Below are positions 35,868 through 45,018 of a DNA stretch of 64,000 nt, piece after piece. A model generated the notes under the pieces. The model did no database searches, was not told the DNA's origin, and was given only the letters and a program-made list of their open reading frames with translations. The DNA comes from Lacrimispora amygdalina (GTDB lineage: Bacteria > Bacillota > Clostridia > Lachnospirales > Lachnospiraceae). Position numbers and translations under genes: made by a program. The stretch lies in assembly GCF_900205965.1 (NCBI RefSeq), contig NZ_OAOF01000002.1, forward strand, positions 370,489 through 434,488, read 5' to 3'. How positions within the stretch are numbered: the first letter of the stretch is position 1; every line of letters starts with the position of its first letter.

Positions 35868-37052
35868 ATGAGTAAATTATCCAAAGAAGAATTTCAGTCC
35901 TATTTAATGCAGATCCGAAAGCTGGCGGAAGGACCGTTAGAAGAGATCCAAAAGGAAGTAGAGGTCACCAATAAATTCCCAAAAGAATTTTATGATCTGT
36001 CAATTAAAAATGATTTATACCGCTGCGCACTTCCGGTTGAATACGGCGGCTACGGTCTGTCCGAACTTGAGATCTTACAGGTCCAGGAAGAATTCTCCAG
36101 AGGACCGGGCGGAATGAGAATGCATCTTCATTATGCAATGGACTTAAACTGGAGAATTCTTGATGATTACGGCAGCAAGGAACTGAAAGACGAATACATG
36201 AACAAGTTCCAGGATAAATCCGTATTTACCTGTTTTGCACTGACTGAGGCAACCGGCGGTACTGGTGCTGATTTACATACCATGGCAGTAAAAGACGGCG
36301 ATTCCTATGTGTTAAACGGAGAAAAAACTTTAATCTCCCATACAGACTGCTGTGAATTTGCTTATGTAATCGCAGTTACCAATCCTGATTCCCAAAAGGA
36401 TGACAGACTTTCCGCATTCTTCGTTCCAATGGATGCTCCCGGATTTGAAGTAATCAACATGCCTCATATGATGGGCTGCCGCGGAGCCGGACACGGGGAA
36501 CTGAAATTTACAGACTGCAAGATTGACAAAAAATATTTATTAGGCAAAGAAGGCCAGGGCCTTGAAATCGCCATGCATTCCTTATCTGTATCACGTGCCC
36601 ATATCGCAGCAAGCAACTTGGGTATGGCCCAGAGAATGCTGGAACTTTCCTTGCAGTATGCAAATGACCGTGTAACCTTTGGAAAACCAATCGGAACCCG
36701 TCAGGCTATCCGCTGCAAAATTGCTGATATGTCCATGATGGTTCATGCACTGCGCTGCATGGTTTACGATTTTGCGAAATCCTATGAAGAGAATCCAACC
36801 GGCGAGTACATTGAAGAGAAAGCAGCAATGTGCAAGCTGTACAGCATTGATACTACCAGAAAGGTCAGCGATGAGATGTTAGAGATCTTCGGCGGAGTCG
36901 GCTACTTTGAAGACTGCAAATACGGTCCAGTAGAACGCCTCTACCGTGACTGCCGCGCAATGTGGCTGGAAGAAGGCGCTCCTACGGTTCAGCGTATTAC
37001 CATTTCCAGAAATACCATCAAGCATGGTGCAAAAATGGAATACATCATCTAA
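35868..37052 (+). CDS. Acyl-CoA dehydrogenase family protein (first of two)
   Basis: Flavoenzyme of 394 residues related to acyl-CoA dehydrogenases and CaiA-type enoyl-CoA reductases. It has the FAD/substrate segment CFALTEATGGTGADL near 125, a helical C-terminal domain with FGKPIGTRQAI, and the FAD-binding IFGGVGY. The usual catalytic Glu position is in WLEEGAPTVQR, which differs from the FEGANQIQR form of the second copy. It heads the operon with a strong AGGAGG site. It is clearly a paralog, not a duplicate, of the gene at 38378. Direction (reduction or oxidation) cannot be told from sequence; anaerobic context favours enoyl-CoA reduction. Confidence 0.85.
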   Translation: MSKLSKEEFQSYLMQIRKLAEGPLEEIQKEVEVTNKFPKEFYDLSIKNDLYRCALPVEYGGYGLSELEILQVQEEFSRGPGGMRMHLHYAMDLNWRILDDYGSKELKDEYMNKFQDKSVFTCFALTEATGGTGADLHTMAVKDGDSYVLNGEKTLISHTDCCEFAYVIAVTNPDSQKDDRLSAFFVPMDAPGFEVINMPHMMGCRGAGHGELKFTDCKIDKKYLLGKEGQGLEIAMHSLSVSRAHIAASNLGMAQRMLELSLQYANDRVTFGKPIGTRQAIRCKIADMSMMVHALRCMVYDFAKSYEENPTGEYIEEKAAMCKLYSIDTTRKVSDEMLEIFGGVGYFEDCKYGPVERLYRDCRAMWLEEGAPTVQRITISRNTIKHGAKMEYII

Positions 37053-37066
37053 CAGGAATTTACCTT

Positions 37067-37101
37067 GGGGTCATCCGGTTCCGTATGGGCCTGATGACCC
37101 C
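37067..37101 (+). terminator. Intraoperonic hairpin after the first dehydrogenase gene
   Basis: GGGGTCATC (37067-37075) pairs with GATGACCCC (37093-37101), followed by GGGCTTTT. It could attenuate transcription between genes 1 and 2 or protect the upstream mRNA 3' end. Confidence 0.55.
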
Positions 37102-37125
37102 GGGCTTTTATAAAGGAGGATCAGC

Positions 37126-38349
37126 ATGAAACCTTTAGAGGGAGTAAAAGTAGTAGATTTAACCACATATCTTGCAGCCCCTACCACAGTCCGCGTTCTC
37201 GGGGAATGGGGCGCCGACTGCATCAAGATCGAGTCCGCCAAGGGTGATCCTGCAAGAACACAGGGCGCAGTATTTAACATGCCCTACGAAGATGATGAAA
37301 ACCTGGCATTTGATGTTGCCAACATGAACAAACGCTTTATCACCCTGGATTTGAAATCGGAGAAGGGGCTGGAAATCGCATACAAACTCATTGGAGAAGC
37401 CGATGTCTTTGTCACCAACACCAGAACAAAGTCTTTAACAAAACTGGGTCTTGACTATGAGACGTTAAGCAAACGTTTCCCAAAGCTGGTTTTTGCCCAG
37501 GTCTTAGGCTATGGGGAGAACGGTCCGGAAAAAGATTCTGCCGGTTTTGACGTTACCTGCTTCATGGCCAGAGGCGGCGTGTTCGGGACTACCGTGAACA
37601 AAGGCGATGCTCCCATGATCCCCACCAACGGCTTTGGCGACTTTCAGGTTTCCTTAAGTCTTGCTTCCGGAATCTGTGCTGCACTTTATGCCCGGGAAAA
37701 ATCAGGAAAAGGCGATAAAATCACTGTCTCCCTCCATCATGCCGCAGTTTACGCATTGAGCACGGGAGTGATTTCTGCCCAGTACGGCAATCAATATCCA
37801 AAAAGCAGAAAAGAAGTTCCCAATCCATTTAATAACGTATACCGCACCAGCGACCAGAAATGGGTGGTAATCTGCTGTCCGGAGTATGACCGTGACTATG
37901 AGAAAATTATGACACTGTTAGGAAGAACGGACATGGTAGGAAACTCCCGTTACATGAGATGTGCAGACGTAAATGCAGGCCATTTAAACCATGAGGTCAT
38001 TGATGTTCTTGATGACGCCATTGGCAAAATCACAAGAAAAGATTTGATGAGCATGTTTAAAGCCAACGATTTGGCCTGCGAAGCTGCCTATGAACCGCTT
38101 GATATGTACGAGGATGAACAGGTGTGGGCCAATCACATTATTGCAAAGATCCCATATCCCTCCGGTGAACGCTACCTTCCCACTAACCCGGTAAACTTTG
38201 GTTCTGTCGGAGAACCGGAGTATCGGATCGGCGGCTCCCAGGGTGCTCATACGGTTGATATCCTGAATCATCTGGGATACAGCCAGAGTGAAATCGGTGA
38301 GATTCTTGCCTCCGGCGCAGCCACTGGGGAAACAAAGCTGAAAAAATAA
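37126..38349 (+). CDS. Class III (CaiB/BaiF) CoA-transferase
   Basis: A 407-residue family III CoA-transferase that moves CoA between carboxylates through an aspartyl-CoA intermediate. The N-terminal GVKVVDLTTYLAAPTTVRVL and GDPARTQGAVFNMPY segments resemble clostridial HadA/FldA transferases of reductive amino-acid pathways. The probable catalytic Asp is D172 in GFGDFQVS. It follows the first dehydrogenase and precedes the second. It would pass CoA from the reduced acyl-CoA product to a new substrate acid. Confidence 0.88.
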   Translation: MKPLEGVKVVDLTTYLAAPTTVRVLGEWGADCIKIESAKGDPARTQGAVFNMPYEDDENLAFDVANMNKRFITLDLKSEKGLEIAYKLIGEADVFVTNTRTKSLTKLGLDYETLSKRFPKLVFAQVLGYGENGPEKDSAGFDVTCFMARGGVFGTTVNKGDAPMIPTNGFGDFQVSLSLASGICAALYAREKSGKGDKITVSLHHAAVYALSTGVISAQYGNQYPKSRKEVPNPFNNVYRTSDQKWVVICCPEYDRDYEKIMTLLGRTDMVGNSRYMRCADVNAGHLNHEVIDVLDDAIGKITRKDLMSMFKANDLACEAAYEPLDMYEDEQVWANHIIAKIPYPSGERYLPTNPVNFGSVGEPEYRIGGSQGAHTVDILNHLGYSQSEIGEILASGAATGETKLKK

Positions 38350-38377
38350 CCACGATAGAATGGAAAGGTGAGATGAC

Positions 38378-39520
38378 ATGAGTTTACTATACACCGAAGA
38401 ACAAAAAGAGCTTCTTGCTCTCGTAAGAGAAATGGCTGAAAACGAAATCAAGCCTTACGTAAAAGAAGCAGATGAAAAGGGCGAATGTCCCATAGAACTC
38501 TTTAAATGGGGTTTCGATATGGGACTTCACATGCTGGAAATTCCCGAGGAATACGGCGGAACCGGCTTAAGCTATGAAACCACTGCCATGATATTTGAAG
38601 AGCTGGCAAAAGTTGATGCAGGCTATGCCATTACCTTTGTAACCACCTTTGTTGCCTTAAGAAACGTAATTCTTGCTGGAACCAAAGAGCAGGGACAGTA
38701 TTTTGCTGATAAAATCAGACCTGGATCATTTGCAGGATTTGCCTTAACGGAACCCAATGCAGGCTCTGATCCCGCTGCCATGCGTTCCACCGCAGTCTTA
38801 GATGGCGATGAATACATTTTAAACGGAACAAAGACCTTTATTACAAACGGAGCTCTTTCTGATGTATTTGTAGGATTTTTCAAGACCAGCCCGGCTGCCG
38901 GACATAAGGGGATTTCCGCCTTTATTATCGATGCGGATGCACCTGGGGTTACCGTTGGCGCCCATGAGAACAAGATGGGACTTCGTCTTTCCAATACCAC
39001 TGATTTAATTTTTGAAAATGTGCGGGTAAAAGCTTCTGCTATGGTTGGACCGGAAGGCTCCGGCTTTAAGCTGGCTTTAAATGCACTGAACTTGTCCCGT
39101 GCATTTGTAGCAACCCTGGCAGTGGGAATTATGCAGAGAGCCCTTGATGAATCCGTAAAATATGCCAAAGAACGCAAACAGTTCGGGACTCCTTTAATAA
39201 AGTTCCAGATGGTTCAGGCACTGCTTGCGGATATGGCAATTAAGGTTGAGGCCTCCCGGTGTCTGGTTAATAACACCATGCGCATGATGGACCAGGGAAT
39301 CATGGTTCAGAAGGAAGGCTCCATCTGCAAAACCTTTGTCTCCGACTGTGCACAGGAGGTTACCTCCAATGCAGTACAGATCTTCGGCGGATACGGATAC
39401 AGCAAAGAATATCCGGTAGAAAAGCTGATGAGAGACTGCAAAGTGTTCCAGATTTTTGAAGGCGCCAACCAGATCCAGCGTATGACCATTGCAAATGTGC
39501 TGGATAAGGAATACAGATAG
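38378..39520 (+). CDS. Acyl-CoA dehydrogenase / enoyl-CoA reductase (second of two)
   Basis: A 380-residue member with classical features: FALTEPNAGSDPAAMRS (FAD/substrate loop), FGTPLIKFQMVQALLADM, QIFGGYGYSKEYPVEKLMRD and the catalytic Glu segment IFEGANQIQRM. It directly precedes etfB and etfA, the arrangement of electron-transferring complexes such as butyryl-CoA or caffeyl-CoA reductase. I infer that it works with this EtfAB as an enoyl-CoA reductase in the cytoplasm. Confidence 0.9.
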   Translation: MSLLYTEEQKELLALVREMAENEIKPYVKEADEKGECPIELFKWGFDMGLHMLEIPEEYGGTGLSYETTAMIFEELAKVDAGYAITFVTTFVALRNVILAGTKEQGQYFADKIRPGSFAGFALTEPNAGSDPAAMRSTAVLDGDEYILNGTKTFITNGALSDVFVGFFKTSPAAGHKGISAFIIDADAPGVTVGAHENKMGLRLSNTTDLIFENVRVKASAMVGPEGSGFKLALNALNLSRAFVATLAVGIMQRALDESVKYAKERKQFGTPLIKFQMVQALLADMAIKVEASRCLVNNTMRMMDQGIMVQKEGSICKTFVSDCAQEVTSNAVQIFGGYGYSKEYPVEKLMRDCKVFQIFEGANQIQRMTIANVLDKEYR

Positions 39521-39534
39521 GAGGACATAACAGG

Positions 39535-40323
39535 ATGAATATCGTTGTTTGCATCAAGCAGGTTCCGGATACAACAGAAATTAAAATCGATCCGGTAAAA
39601 AACACCCTGATCCGTACAGGTGTACCAAGTATTATGAATCCATTTGACAAAAATGCCTTAGAAACAGGGCTTACTTTAAAGGACCGCTACGGCGGAAAAG
39701 TAACTGTAATCTCCATGGGGCCGCCTCAGGCGAAGGCTGTATTAAGAGAAGCTCTTTCCATGGGTGCTGATGAGGCTTATCTGGTAACAGACCGTGCATT
39801 TGGCGGTTCTGATACCTATGCCACCAGCTATATCCTGTCACAAGCCATTAAAAAGCTTGGTGACTTCGATGTGATTTTGGGCGGAAAGCAGGCCATCGAC
39901 GGGGATACGGGACAGACTGCCCCCAGTATTGCAGAACACCTTGGTGCTGCAAGGCTTACTTATATTCTGGATTTAAAAGCAGACGGGGATAAGGTAATTG
40001 CCAGACGGCAGGTGGAGGAAGGGATCGAAGTGATCGAGGCCCGCTTCCCCATTCTTTGTACTGCAACAAAGGAAAGCAATAAACCCAGATATGCTACCAT
40101 AAAGAGAAAAATCGCCTCTTTAAAAGCAGAGATACCAGAAATCACCCTGGCTGATTTACCAGATGCGGATGTGTCAAAAATGGGACTCAAAGGCTCTCCC
40201 ACCAAGGTAAAAGCTACTTTCACACCAAAACGGACCGCCTGCGGCGTGACCATAGAGGGGAATACTCCCGGTGAAATTGCTAACGCACTGATCGGCAAAC
40301 TGGCCGACGGGAAAATACTGTAA
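39535..40323 (+). CDS. etfB: Electron transfer flavoprotein beta subunit
   Basis: A 262-residue EtfB that carries electrons to or from the acyl-CoA dehydrogenase. Features: NIVVCIKQVPDTTEIKIDP at the start, VISMGPPQAKAVLREALSMG, the nucleotide loop GKQAIDGDTGQTAPSIAEHL, and the recognition-loop region ARFPILCTATKESNKPRYA. The anaerobic type resembles bifurcating Etfs, but that function is not proved by sequence. AGGAGG precedes the start; etfA follows by 16 nt. Confidence 0.92.
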   Translation: MNIVVCIKQVPDTTEIKIDPVKNTLIRTGVPSIMNPFDKNALETGLTLKDRYGGKVTVISMGPPQAKAVLREALSMGADEAYLVTDRAFGGSDTYATSYILSQAIKKLGDFDVILGGKQAIDGDTGQTAPSIAEHLGAARLTYILDLKADGDKVIARRQVEEGIEVIEARFPILCTATKESNKPRYATIKRKIASLKAEIPEITLADLPDADVSKMGLKGSPTKVKATFTPKRTACGVTIEGNTPGEIANALIGKLADGKIL

Positions 40324-40339
40324 AAGGAGGCCGAATAAA

Positions 40340-41350
40340 ATGAGTTTTGAAGCATGGAAGGATGTTTGGGTATTTGTTGAATGTTTTAAAGACCAGCCAA
40401 AAAGCGTGGGACTGGAACTTTTAGGTCAGGGCAGAAAACTGGCAGAAGGGTTAAAACAGGATCTTTGTGCAGTAGTAATCGGAAAAGATACCAAAGAGGC
40501 CGTTAAAGCCGCCGGAGAATATGGTGCAGATAAAATTTATGTGGTTGAGGGAGCGGAATACGAAGATTACTCTGCCGATGCCTATGGAAATGTATTTTTA
40601 AAATTATGTAAAAAGTATCAGCCCAATACGATCTTAGTTGGTGCAACAGTAAACGGCAGAGATTTGGGATCCAAAATCGCCGTAAGCCTGCGCACCGGTC
40701 TGACTGCAGACTGTACCGCCCTCAGCGTTGATGAGGAAACCGGCAATGTTGTCTGGGAGCGCCCTGCTTTCGGAGGCAATTTATATGCCCAGATTCTTTG
40801 CAGCGAAACCAGACCTCAGATGGGTACCTGCAGACCGGGAGCATTTAAAAAACCGGAAAAGAATCCGGACAATAAACCGGTTGTGATCCGGGAAGAAATC
40901 TCCACGCCGGCTCAGGAGATCCGGACTAAGGTAATTGATTTTATCAAAGCATGTGAAGACAATGACTTACGGCTTGATGAGGCTGAAATTATCGTTTCCG
41001 GCGGCCGGGGTATGAAATCTGCTGAGAACTTTTCTGTATTAAAGGAATTGGCTGATGCACTTTGCGGTACCGTAGGCTGTTCCCGCGCTGCTGTTGACGC
41101 CGGCTGGATGCCTCAGACCAAACAGGTTGGCCAGACAGGCGCTACGGTTTCCCCAAAAATATATTTTGCCTGCGGCATCTCAGGAGCAGTGCAGCATGTA
41201 GCCGGAATGAGTGAGTCAGGAACCATTATTGCCATTAATAAAGATGAAACCGCTCCTATTTTCGAGTTTGCGGACTATTGCATCGTGGGCGATTTATTTG
41301 AAGTGGTTCCTGCTCTTATCAAAGAGCTGAAGGCGAGGCAGCAGGGATAA
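40340..41350 (+). CDS. etfA: Electron transfer flavoprotein alpha subunit
   Basis: A 336-residue EtfA. The N-terminal domain is variable and the C-terminal FAD domain has SGGRGMKSAENFSVLKELAD, AVDAGWMPQTKQVGQTGATV and YFACGISGAVQHVAGM, all typical. It lacks the additional N-terminal ferredoxin-like domain reported for the caffeyl-CoA reductase CarE of Acetobacterium. With EtfB it should form the heterodimer serving one or both dehydrogenases in the operon. Confidence 0.93.
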   Translation: MSFEAWKDVWVFVECFKDQPKSVGLELLGQGRKLAEGLKQDLCAVVIGKDTKEAVKAAGEYGADKIYVVEGAEYEDYSADAYGNVFLKLCKKYQPNTILVGATVNGRDLGSKIAVSLRTGLTADCTALSVDEETGNVVWERPAFGGNLYAQILCSETRPQMGTCRPGAFKKPEKNPDNKPVVIREEISTPAQEIRTKVIDFIKACEDNDLRLDEAEIIVSGGRGMKSAENFSVLKELADALCGTVGCSRAAVDAGWMPQTKQVGQTGATVSPKIYFACGISGAVQHVAGMSESGTIIAINKDETAPIFEFADYCIVGDLFEVVPALIKELKARQQG

Positions 41351-41391
41351 CCTTATCATACCTCTGCTCTTCATTTCCAAGGAGAAGGGTT

Positions 41392-43026
41392 ATGCTTGAA
41401 GAAATAAAAATAAATCCTGATTTAAAACTTCAGTATTTGCAGAATGGATACTGGTCGGACCGTACACTCGCTGACTGCTTCCATGAGTCAGTCAGAAAAT
41501 ATCCGGACCGGGAATATGTAGTTGATGACAGAGGATGCCGATATACATACAGGCAGATGGATGAGGCCGCTTCCAAAGTGGCGGCCTTTCTCCATTCTCA
41601 GGGAATCGGCCCCGGTGATGTGGTTTCTTATCAGATTCCTATCTGGAGCGAATTCGCAGTGATTACCATTGCCTGCTTTAAGGCAGGTGCCGCTGCCCAT
41701 CCGATTGCCATGTCTTACGAGGAAAAGGAACTGGTCCGCTGCTTAAATTTAACCCAGGCGAAAGCTTACTTTGCTCCCACTTGCTTTCACAAGACCGATT
41801 ATGAGGAAATGATTCAATCAGCACTTCCTCATATTAACAGCCTTCGTGCAGTGATTTTGCTGGATCAGAACAGGGAGATAAAAAGCAACTGTTATAACTG
41901 GAAGAATATTCTCCATGATTACGAACCATTAAGGGCCTCGGAATGTGCCCGGCAGACCGGACAGGATATTGCCGCCATTCTTGGAACCTCCGGCACTACC
42001 TGCGGCTCAAAGGGGGTGATTTTAACTCATGATAACATCCGTTACAGTGAGGAAACCTTTAACCGGGAGCTTGGAATATCAATGGACGATATCATGTTTA
42101 TGCCTGCTCCTCTCAATCATGCAACCGGCTTTCACCATGGGATTATCGCTCCTATGCTCACAGGTGCGAAGGTGGTTTTACAGCAGAAATACTGCTGTCG
42201 GGAAGCTATTGATTTAATGAACCTGGAGGCCTGTACTTATTCCATGGGTGCCACTCCTTTTATCTATGATATTTTAAGGGATTTAGATACCAACGGAGGT
42301 GCTATCCCCTCTCTTAAATTCTATTTATGCGGCGGTGCACCTGTTCCGGGCTATATGGTACAAAAAGCCTGGAATTATGGGATTCTCCTATGTGAGGTGT
42401 ATGGTTCTACGGAGAGTGTTCCCCATGTTTTTGTCAGACCCTGTGACGCATTAAGGCTTAATGGAACTACTTCAGGGAAACCGCTGGAAGGAGTTGAAAT
42501 CCGTGTGGTGGATGAAAACGGTGCAGATGTTCCCTATGGTACTGCAGGAGAAGAATTGTCAAGAGGTCCCAATGTATTTGTGGGATATTTAAAAAACCGC
42601 GGTATTACCGATGAAGTCCTTGACGATGACGGCTGGTTTCACAGCGGAGATCTCTGCGTTATGGATGAAGATGGAAACATACGGATTATCGGAAGAAAGA
42701 AAGATATGATCGTCCGTGGCGGGGAAAATTTAAATTCCAATGAAATCAATGATAATTTAGAAGGCTGTCCCGGAATTCTGGACCATACCGTCATTGGTAT
42801 GCCTGACGAACGTCTGGGGGAACGGATCTGCGCTTTTGTGGTTGTTGCAAAAGGGTTTGAAAACCTGTCTCTGACAGATGTAATCGACTATCTAAAAGAG
42901 CACCGCATATCCAAACGCTTCTGGCCGGAGCGTCTGGAAATAATTAAACGAATTCCCCACACAGGCAGCGGAAAAGTTAAAAAATATCTGCTGCGGGAAG
43001 AGCTGTTAAAACGGATGAAAGGGTGA
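41392..43026 (+). CDS. AMP-forming acyl-CoA synthetase (ligase)
   Basis: A 544-residue ANL-superfamily ligase that activates a carboxylic acid to its CoA thioester with ATP. Motifs: AILGTSGTTCGSKGVILTHD (P-loop), VYGSTESVP, GWFHSGDLCVMDEDGNIRI, GRKKDMIVRGGENLNSNEI and the C-terminal catalytic Lys in HTGSGKVKKYLLRE. It would prime the pathway with the first CoA thioester. It is related to CaiC-type ligases. The substrate is not predictable. Confidence 0.9.
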   Translation: MLEEIKINPDLKLQYLQNGYWSDRTLADCFHESVRKYPDREYVVDDRGCRYTYRQMDEAASKVAAFLHSQGIGPGDVVSYQIPIWSEFAVITIACFKAGAAAHPIAMSYEEKELVRCLNLTQAKAYFAPTCFHKTDYEEMIQSALPHINSLRAVILLDQNREIKSNCYNWKNILHDYEPLRASECARQTGQDIAAILGTSGTTCGSKGVILTHDNIRYSEETFNRELGISMDDIMFMPAPLNHATGFHHGIIAPMLTGAKVVLQQKYCCREAIDLMNLEACTYSMGATPFIYDILRDLDTNGGAIPSLKFYLCGGAPVPGYMVQKAWNYGILLCEVYGSTESVPHVFVRPCDALRLNGTTSGKPLEGVEIRVVDENGADVPYGTAGEELSRGPNVFVGYLKNRGITDEVLDDDGWFHSGDLCVMDEDGNIRIIGRKKDMIVRGGENLNSNEINDNLEGCPGILDHTVIGMPDERLGERICAFVVVAKGFENLSLTDVIDYLKEHRISKRFWPERLEIIKRIPHTGSGKVKKYLLREELLKRMKG

Positions 43027-43032
43027 CAGGCT

Positions 43033-43587
43033 ATGACTCAACAAACATTCGGACCAAGAAGATGCCGTGACACAAGAAAACCCCCCGCTAACCAGTGTCC
43101 GGAGGTATCCTTTTACCGATGCGAAACATGCGGCGGACTGTTTCCTGCCATTGCTATTCCTTCCCCTGGTGAAACGGAGATTTTATGCTGCGGCTCAAAA
43201 GCGGTCCATTTAATACCGAAATCAGCGGACCTGGTAAACGATAAAATTCACTTAAGCTATCGAATCACCGGCGGCTACAATGACAACGCCGTGGAAGTAT
43301 TCTGGGACGCATCAAAGCCGGAATATATGCCGGAGTGGATGTATTTAAAAACGTTTACCGGGGGGTATTTAAAATATTTACCTAAGACAAAGCGTCCTCC
43401 TCTTGTTTTTTCCCTGGCAGACACCGATGCCTTTGCCTATTGCGATGAAGACCCATGCCTGGAATGCGTCTTCCGCTGTAAACGTGGTTTTGTAATCTAT
43501 TCCTATTCCAGGGAAACAGGGCTGACTGCAATACCGCTTGATAAAATGACGGCGCAGTGGCAGTCCGGTGCAAATGAGAAAGCTTAA
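43033..43587 (+). CDS. Desulfoferrodoxin-like protein with altered iron site
   Basis: A 184-residue protein. The N-terminal part has a desulforedoxin-like Cys4 set (Cys30, Cys33, Cys52, Cys53 in YRCETCGG and ILCCGS). The following region aligns in order with the superoxide reductase domain (KIHLSY, GGYNDNAVEVFW, EWMYLKTFTGGY, AFAYCDED), but the HPxxxxH histidines are absent. Only His73 and Cys137 of the usual ligands remain. An additional Cys142, Cys145, Cys149 cluster follows. It is the seventh gene of the acyl-CoA operon, begins 6 nt after the ligase and has no membrane segment. I infer a redox or regulatory role; superoxide reductase activity is unlikely. Confidence 0.6.
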   Translation: MTQQTFGPRRCRDTRKPPANQCPEVSFYRCETCGGLFPAIAIPSPGETEILCCGSKAVHLIPKSADLVNDKIHLSYRITGGYNDNAVEVFWDASKPEYMPEWMYLKTFTGGYLKYLPKTKRPPLVFSLADTDAFAYCDEDPCLECVFRCKRGFVIYSYSRETGLTAIPLDKMTAQWQSGANEKA

Positions 43588-43625
43588 ACCAGAGTTTTCA
43601 CTATTTAATTATTGGAGGGAACATT

Positions 43626-44924
43626 ATGTTAGCTACAATTGGTCTTATTATTGCCATTGCACTTTTAGTTGTAATGATTATCAAGGGCATCGATATGATA
43701 ACAGCGACGGTGATCACGGCAGCTATTATTCTGGTCACCAGCGGGCTGGATCTTAAGGAAGGGTTTCTGACCACATTTTCCGGCGGTGCCGGCGGCTTTG
43801 TAGCCTCCTGGTTTCTGATTCTGGGGCTTGGCGGGGTCTTTGGCCAGCTTGTATTAGAAACAGGTCTTGCAACAAAAATCGCCCAGACACTGACGAAAAA
43901 GCTGGGAACGAAAATGGTAGGTCTGGTCATCCTGATCTGTACTTTTTTCATCACTCTGCTTGGTATTAACGGTTATATTATGGTATTTGTCCTTTATCCA
44001 ATTGCCGATAACCTTTTATATGAAAATAAAATGGACCGGCGGGTGCTTCCGTTCCTGCTTTTAGGCGGCGGCGCTTCTGCCAATGGTTTTGCCTATTCCT
44101 TAGACATCTGCAATGTACTGCCAAGTAAGTATTTAAATACTTCCCTTGGATCAGCGCCCCTTCTTTCCTTTGTATTTACCGCGATCCTTGCCATTTCTTA
44201 TTTCCTGTATTTTAATTACGCTCAAAAGCAGAGTCTGAAAAACAACTCGCCGGAACAGCTTCTTGCCATGTATAAGACACAGCAGACAGCCGTTTCCGAA
44301 GAGGAACTGCCCGGAATCTTCATGTCCGTTCTTCCTTTTGTTCTGGTTTTAGGCTGTGTAGTTGCAACCTCCGGCTGGGGAACTTCCCCGAGCATTATGT
44401 TTTCTCTGGTAATTGGTATTCTGTTAATTATCTGCACCCAGTTAAAACGGATAAAGAACATGAAAACTTCCATTAAAACCGGAAGCAGCTCCGGCTTAAA
44501 CTCCATGCTTACGGTTGCTGCAGTTATGGGACTTTCCAAAGTTCTAGGCGCTTCTCCTGCATTCCAGCAGCTGCAGCAGGCAGTACTTGCCATGAATATG
44601 CCCGCATATCTGAAAGCATTTTTGGGCACAACGGTACTGACCGGACTGACCGGTTCCGCAATTTCAGGTGAAACCATCTTCATGGAGAGCTTTGGAAAAG
44701 CATTTATTGATATGGGAGTCAATGTCGCTGCTCTTCACCGCATTGTAACAGAATCTGCCCTGATTCTAAATAAACTGCCCAACTCCTCCGTTGCAATTCT
44801 CACCATGTCCATCTGCGGATGCAGCTTAAAGGAAAGCTATAAACATATTATTTTAGGTACCATGATCCCTGCTTTTATTGCCGGACTGGTAATTGCGCTT
44901 ATGGCGACTGCAGGTATTGTATAA
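43626..44924 (+). CDS. GntP-type organic acid permease
   Basis: A 432-residue polytopic permease with about twelve TM segments resembling the GntP/CitMHS ion transporter superfamily. Features: internal helical-break repeats GVFGQLVLETGLATKIAQTL and LTGLTGSAISGETIFMESF, and the loop GGGASANGFAYSLDICNVLP. It is last in the operon with a good AGGAGG-like site, and probably imports the carboxylate that the ligase and CoA-transferase activate. Substrate is unknown. The operon ends at a strong terminator. Confidence 0.82.
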   Translation: MLATIGLIIAIALLVVMIIKGIDMITATVITAAIILVTSGLDLKEGFLTTFSGGAGGFVASWFLILGLGGVFGQLVLETGLATKIAQTLTKKLGTKMVGLVILICTFFITLLGINGYIMVFVLYPIADNLLYENKMDRRVLPFLLLGGGASANGFAYSLDICNVLPSKYLNTSLGSAPLLSFVFTAILAISYFLYFNYAQKQSLKNNSPEQLLAMYKTQQTAVSEEELPGIFMSVLPFVLVLGCVVATSGWGTSPSIMFSLVIGILLIICTQLKRIKNMKTSIKTGSSSGLNSMLTVAAVMGLSKVLGASPAFQQLQQAVLAMNMPAYLKAFLGTTVLTGLTGSAISGETIFMESFGKAFIDMGVNVAALHRIVTESALILNKLPNSSVAILTMSICGCSLKESYKHIILGTMIPAFIAGLVIALMATAGIV

Positions 44925-44948
44925 CCTGGTGGGGACCGGTCGTCTATG

Positions 44949-44998
44949 AGAAAGAAACAGCGGTATGCGCTTATGGCAGCATACCGCTGTTTCTTTCT
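44949..44998. terminator. Strong terminator at the end of the acyl-CoA operon
   Basis: A perfect 20-bp stem (44949-44968 with 44979-44998) and 10-nt loop, arms rich in A/T at the outer ends, able to stop both the permease transcript and the convergent lysR transcript. Confidence 0.88.
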
Positions 44999-45018
44999 AT
45001 ATGAATCTTAAAATATGT

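Noticed and set aside
43033..43587. Ordinary superoxide reductase (desulfoferrodoxin)
   Set aside because: The HPxxxxH iron ligands are missing, so a standard centre II cannot form.
35868..44924. Carnitine/crotonobetaine (cai) operon
   Set aside because: There is no CaiD hydratase, CaiT carrier or FixCX, and the CoA-transferase resembles HadA/FldA more than CaiB; substrate left open.
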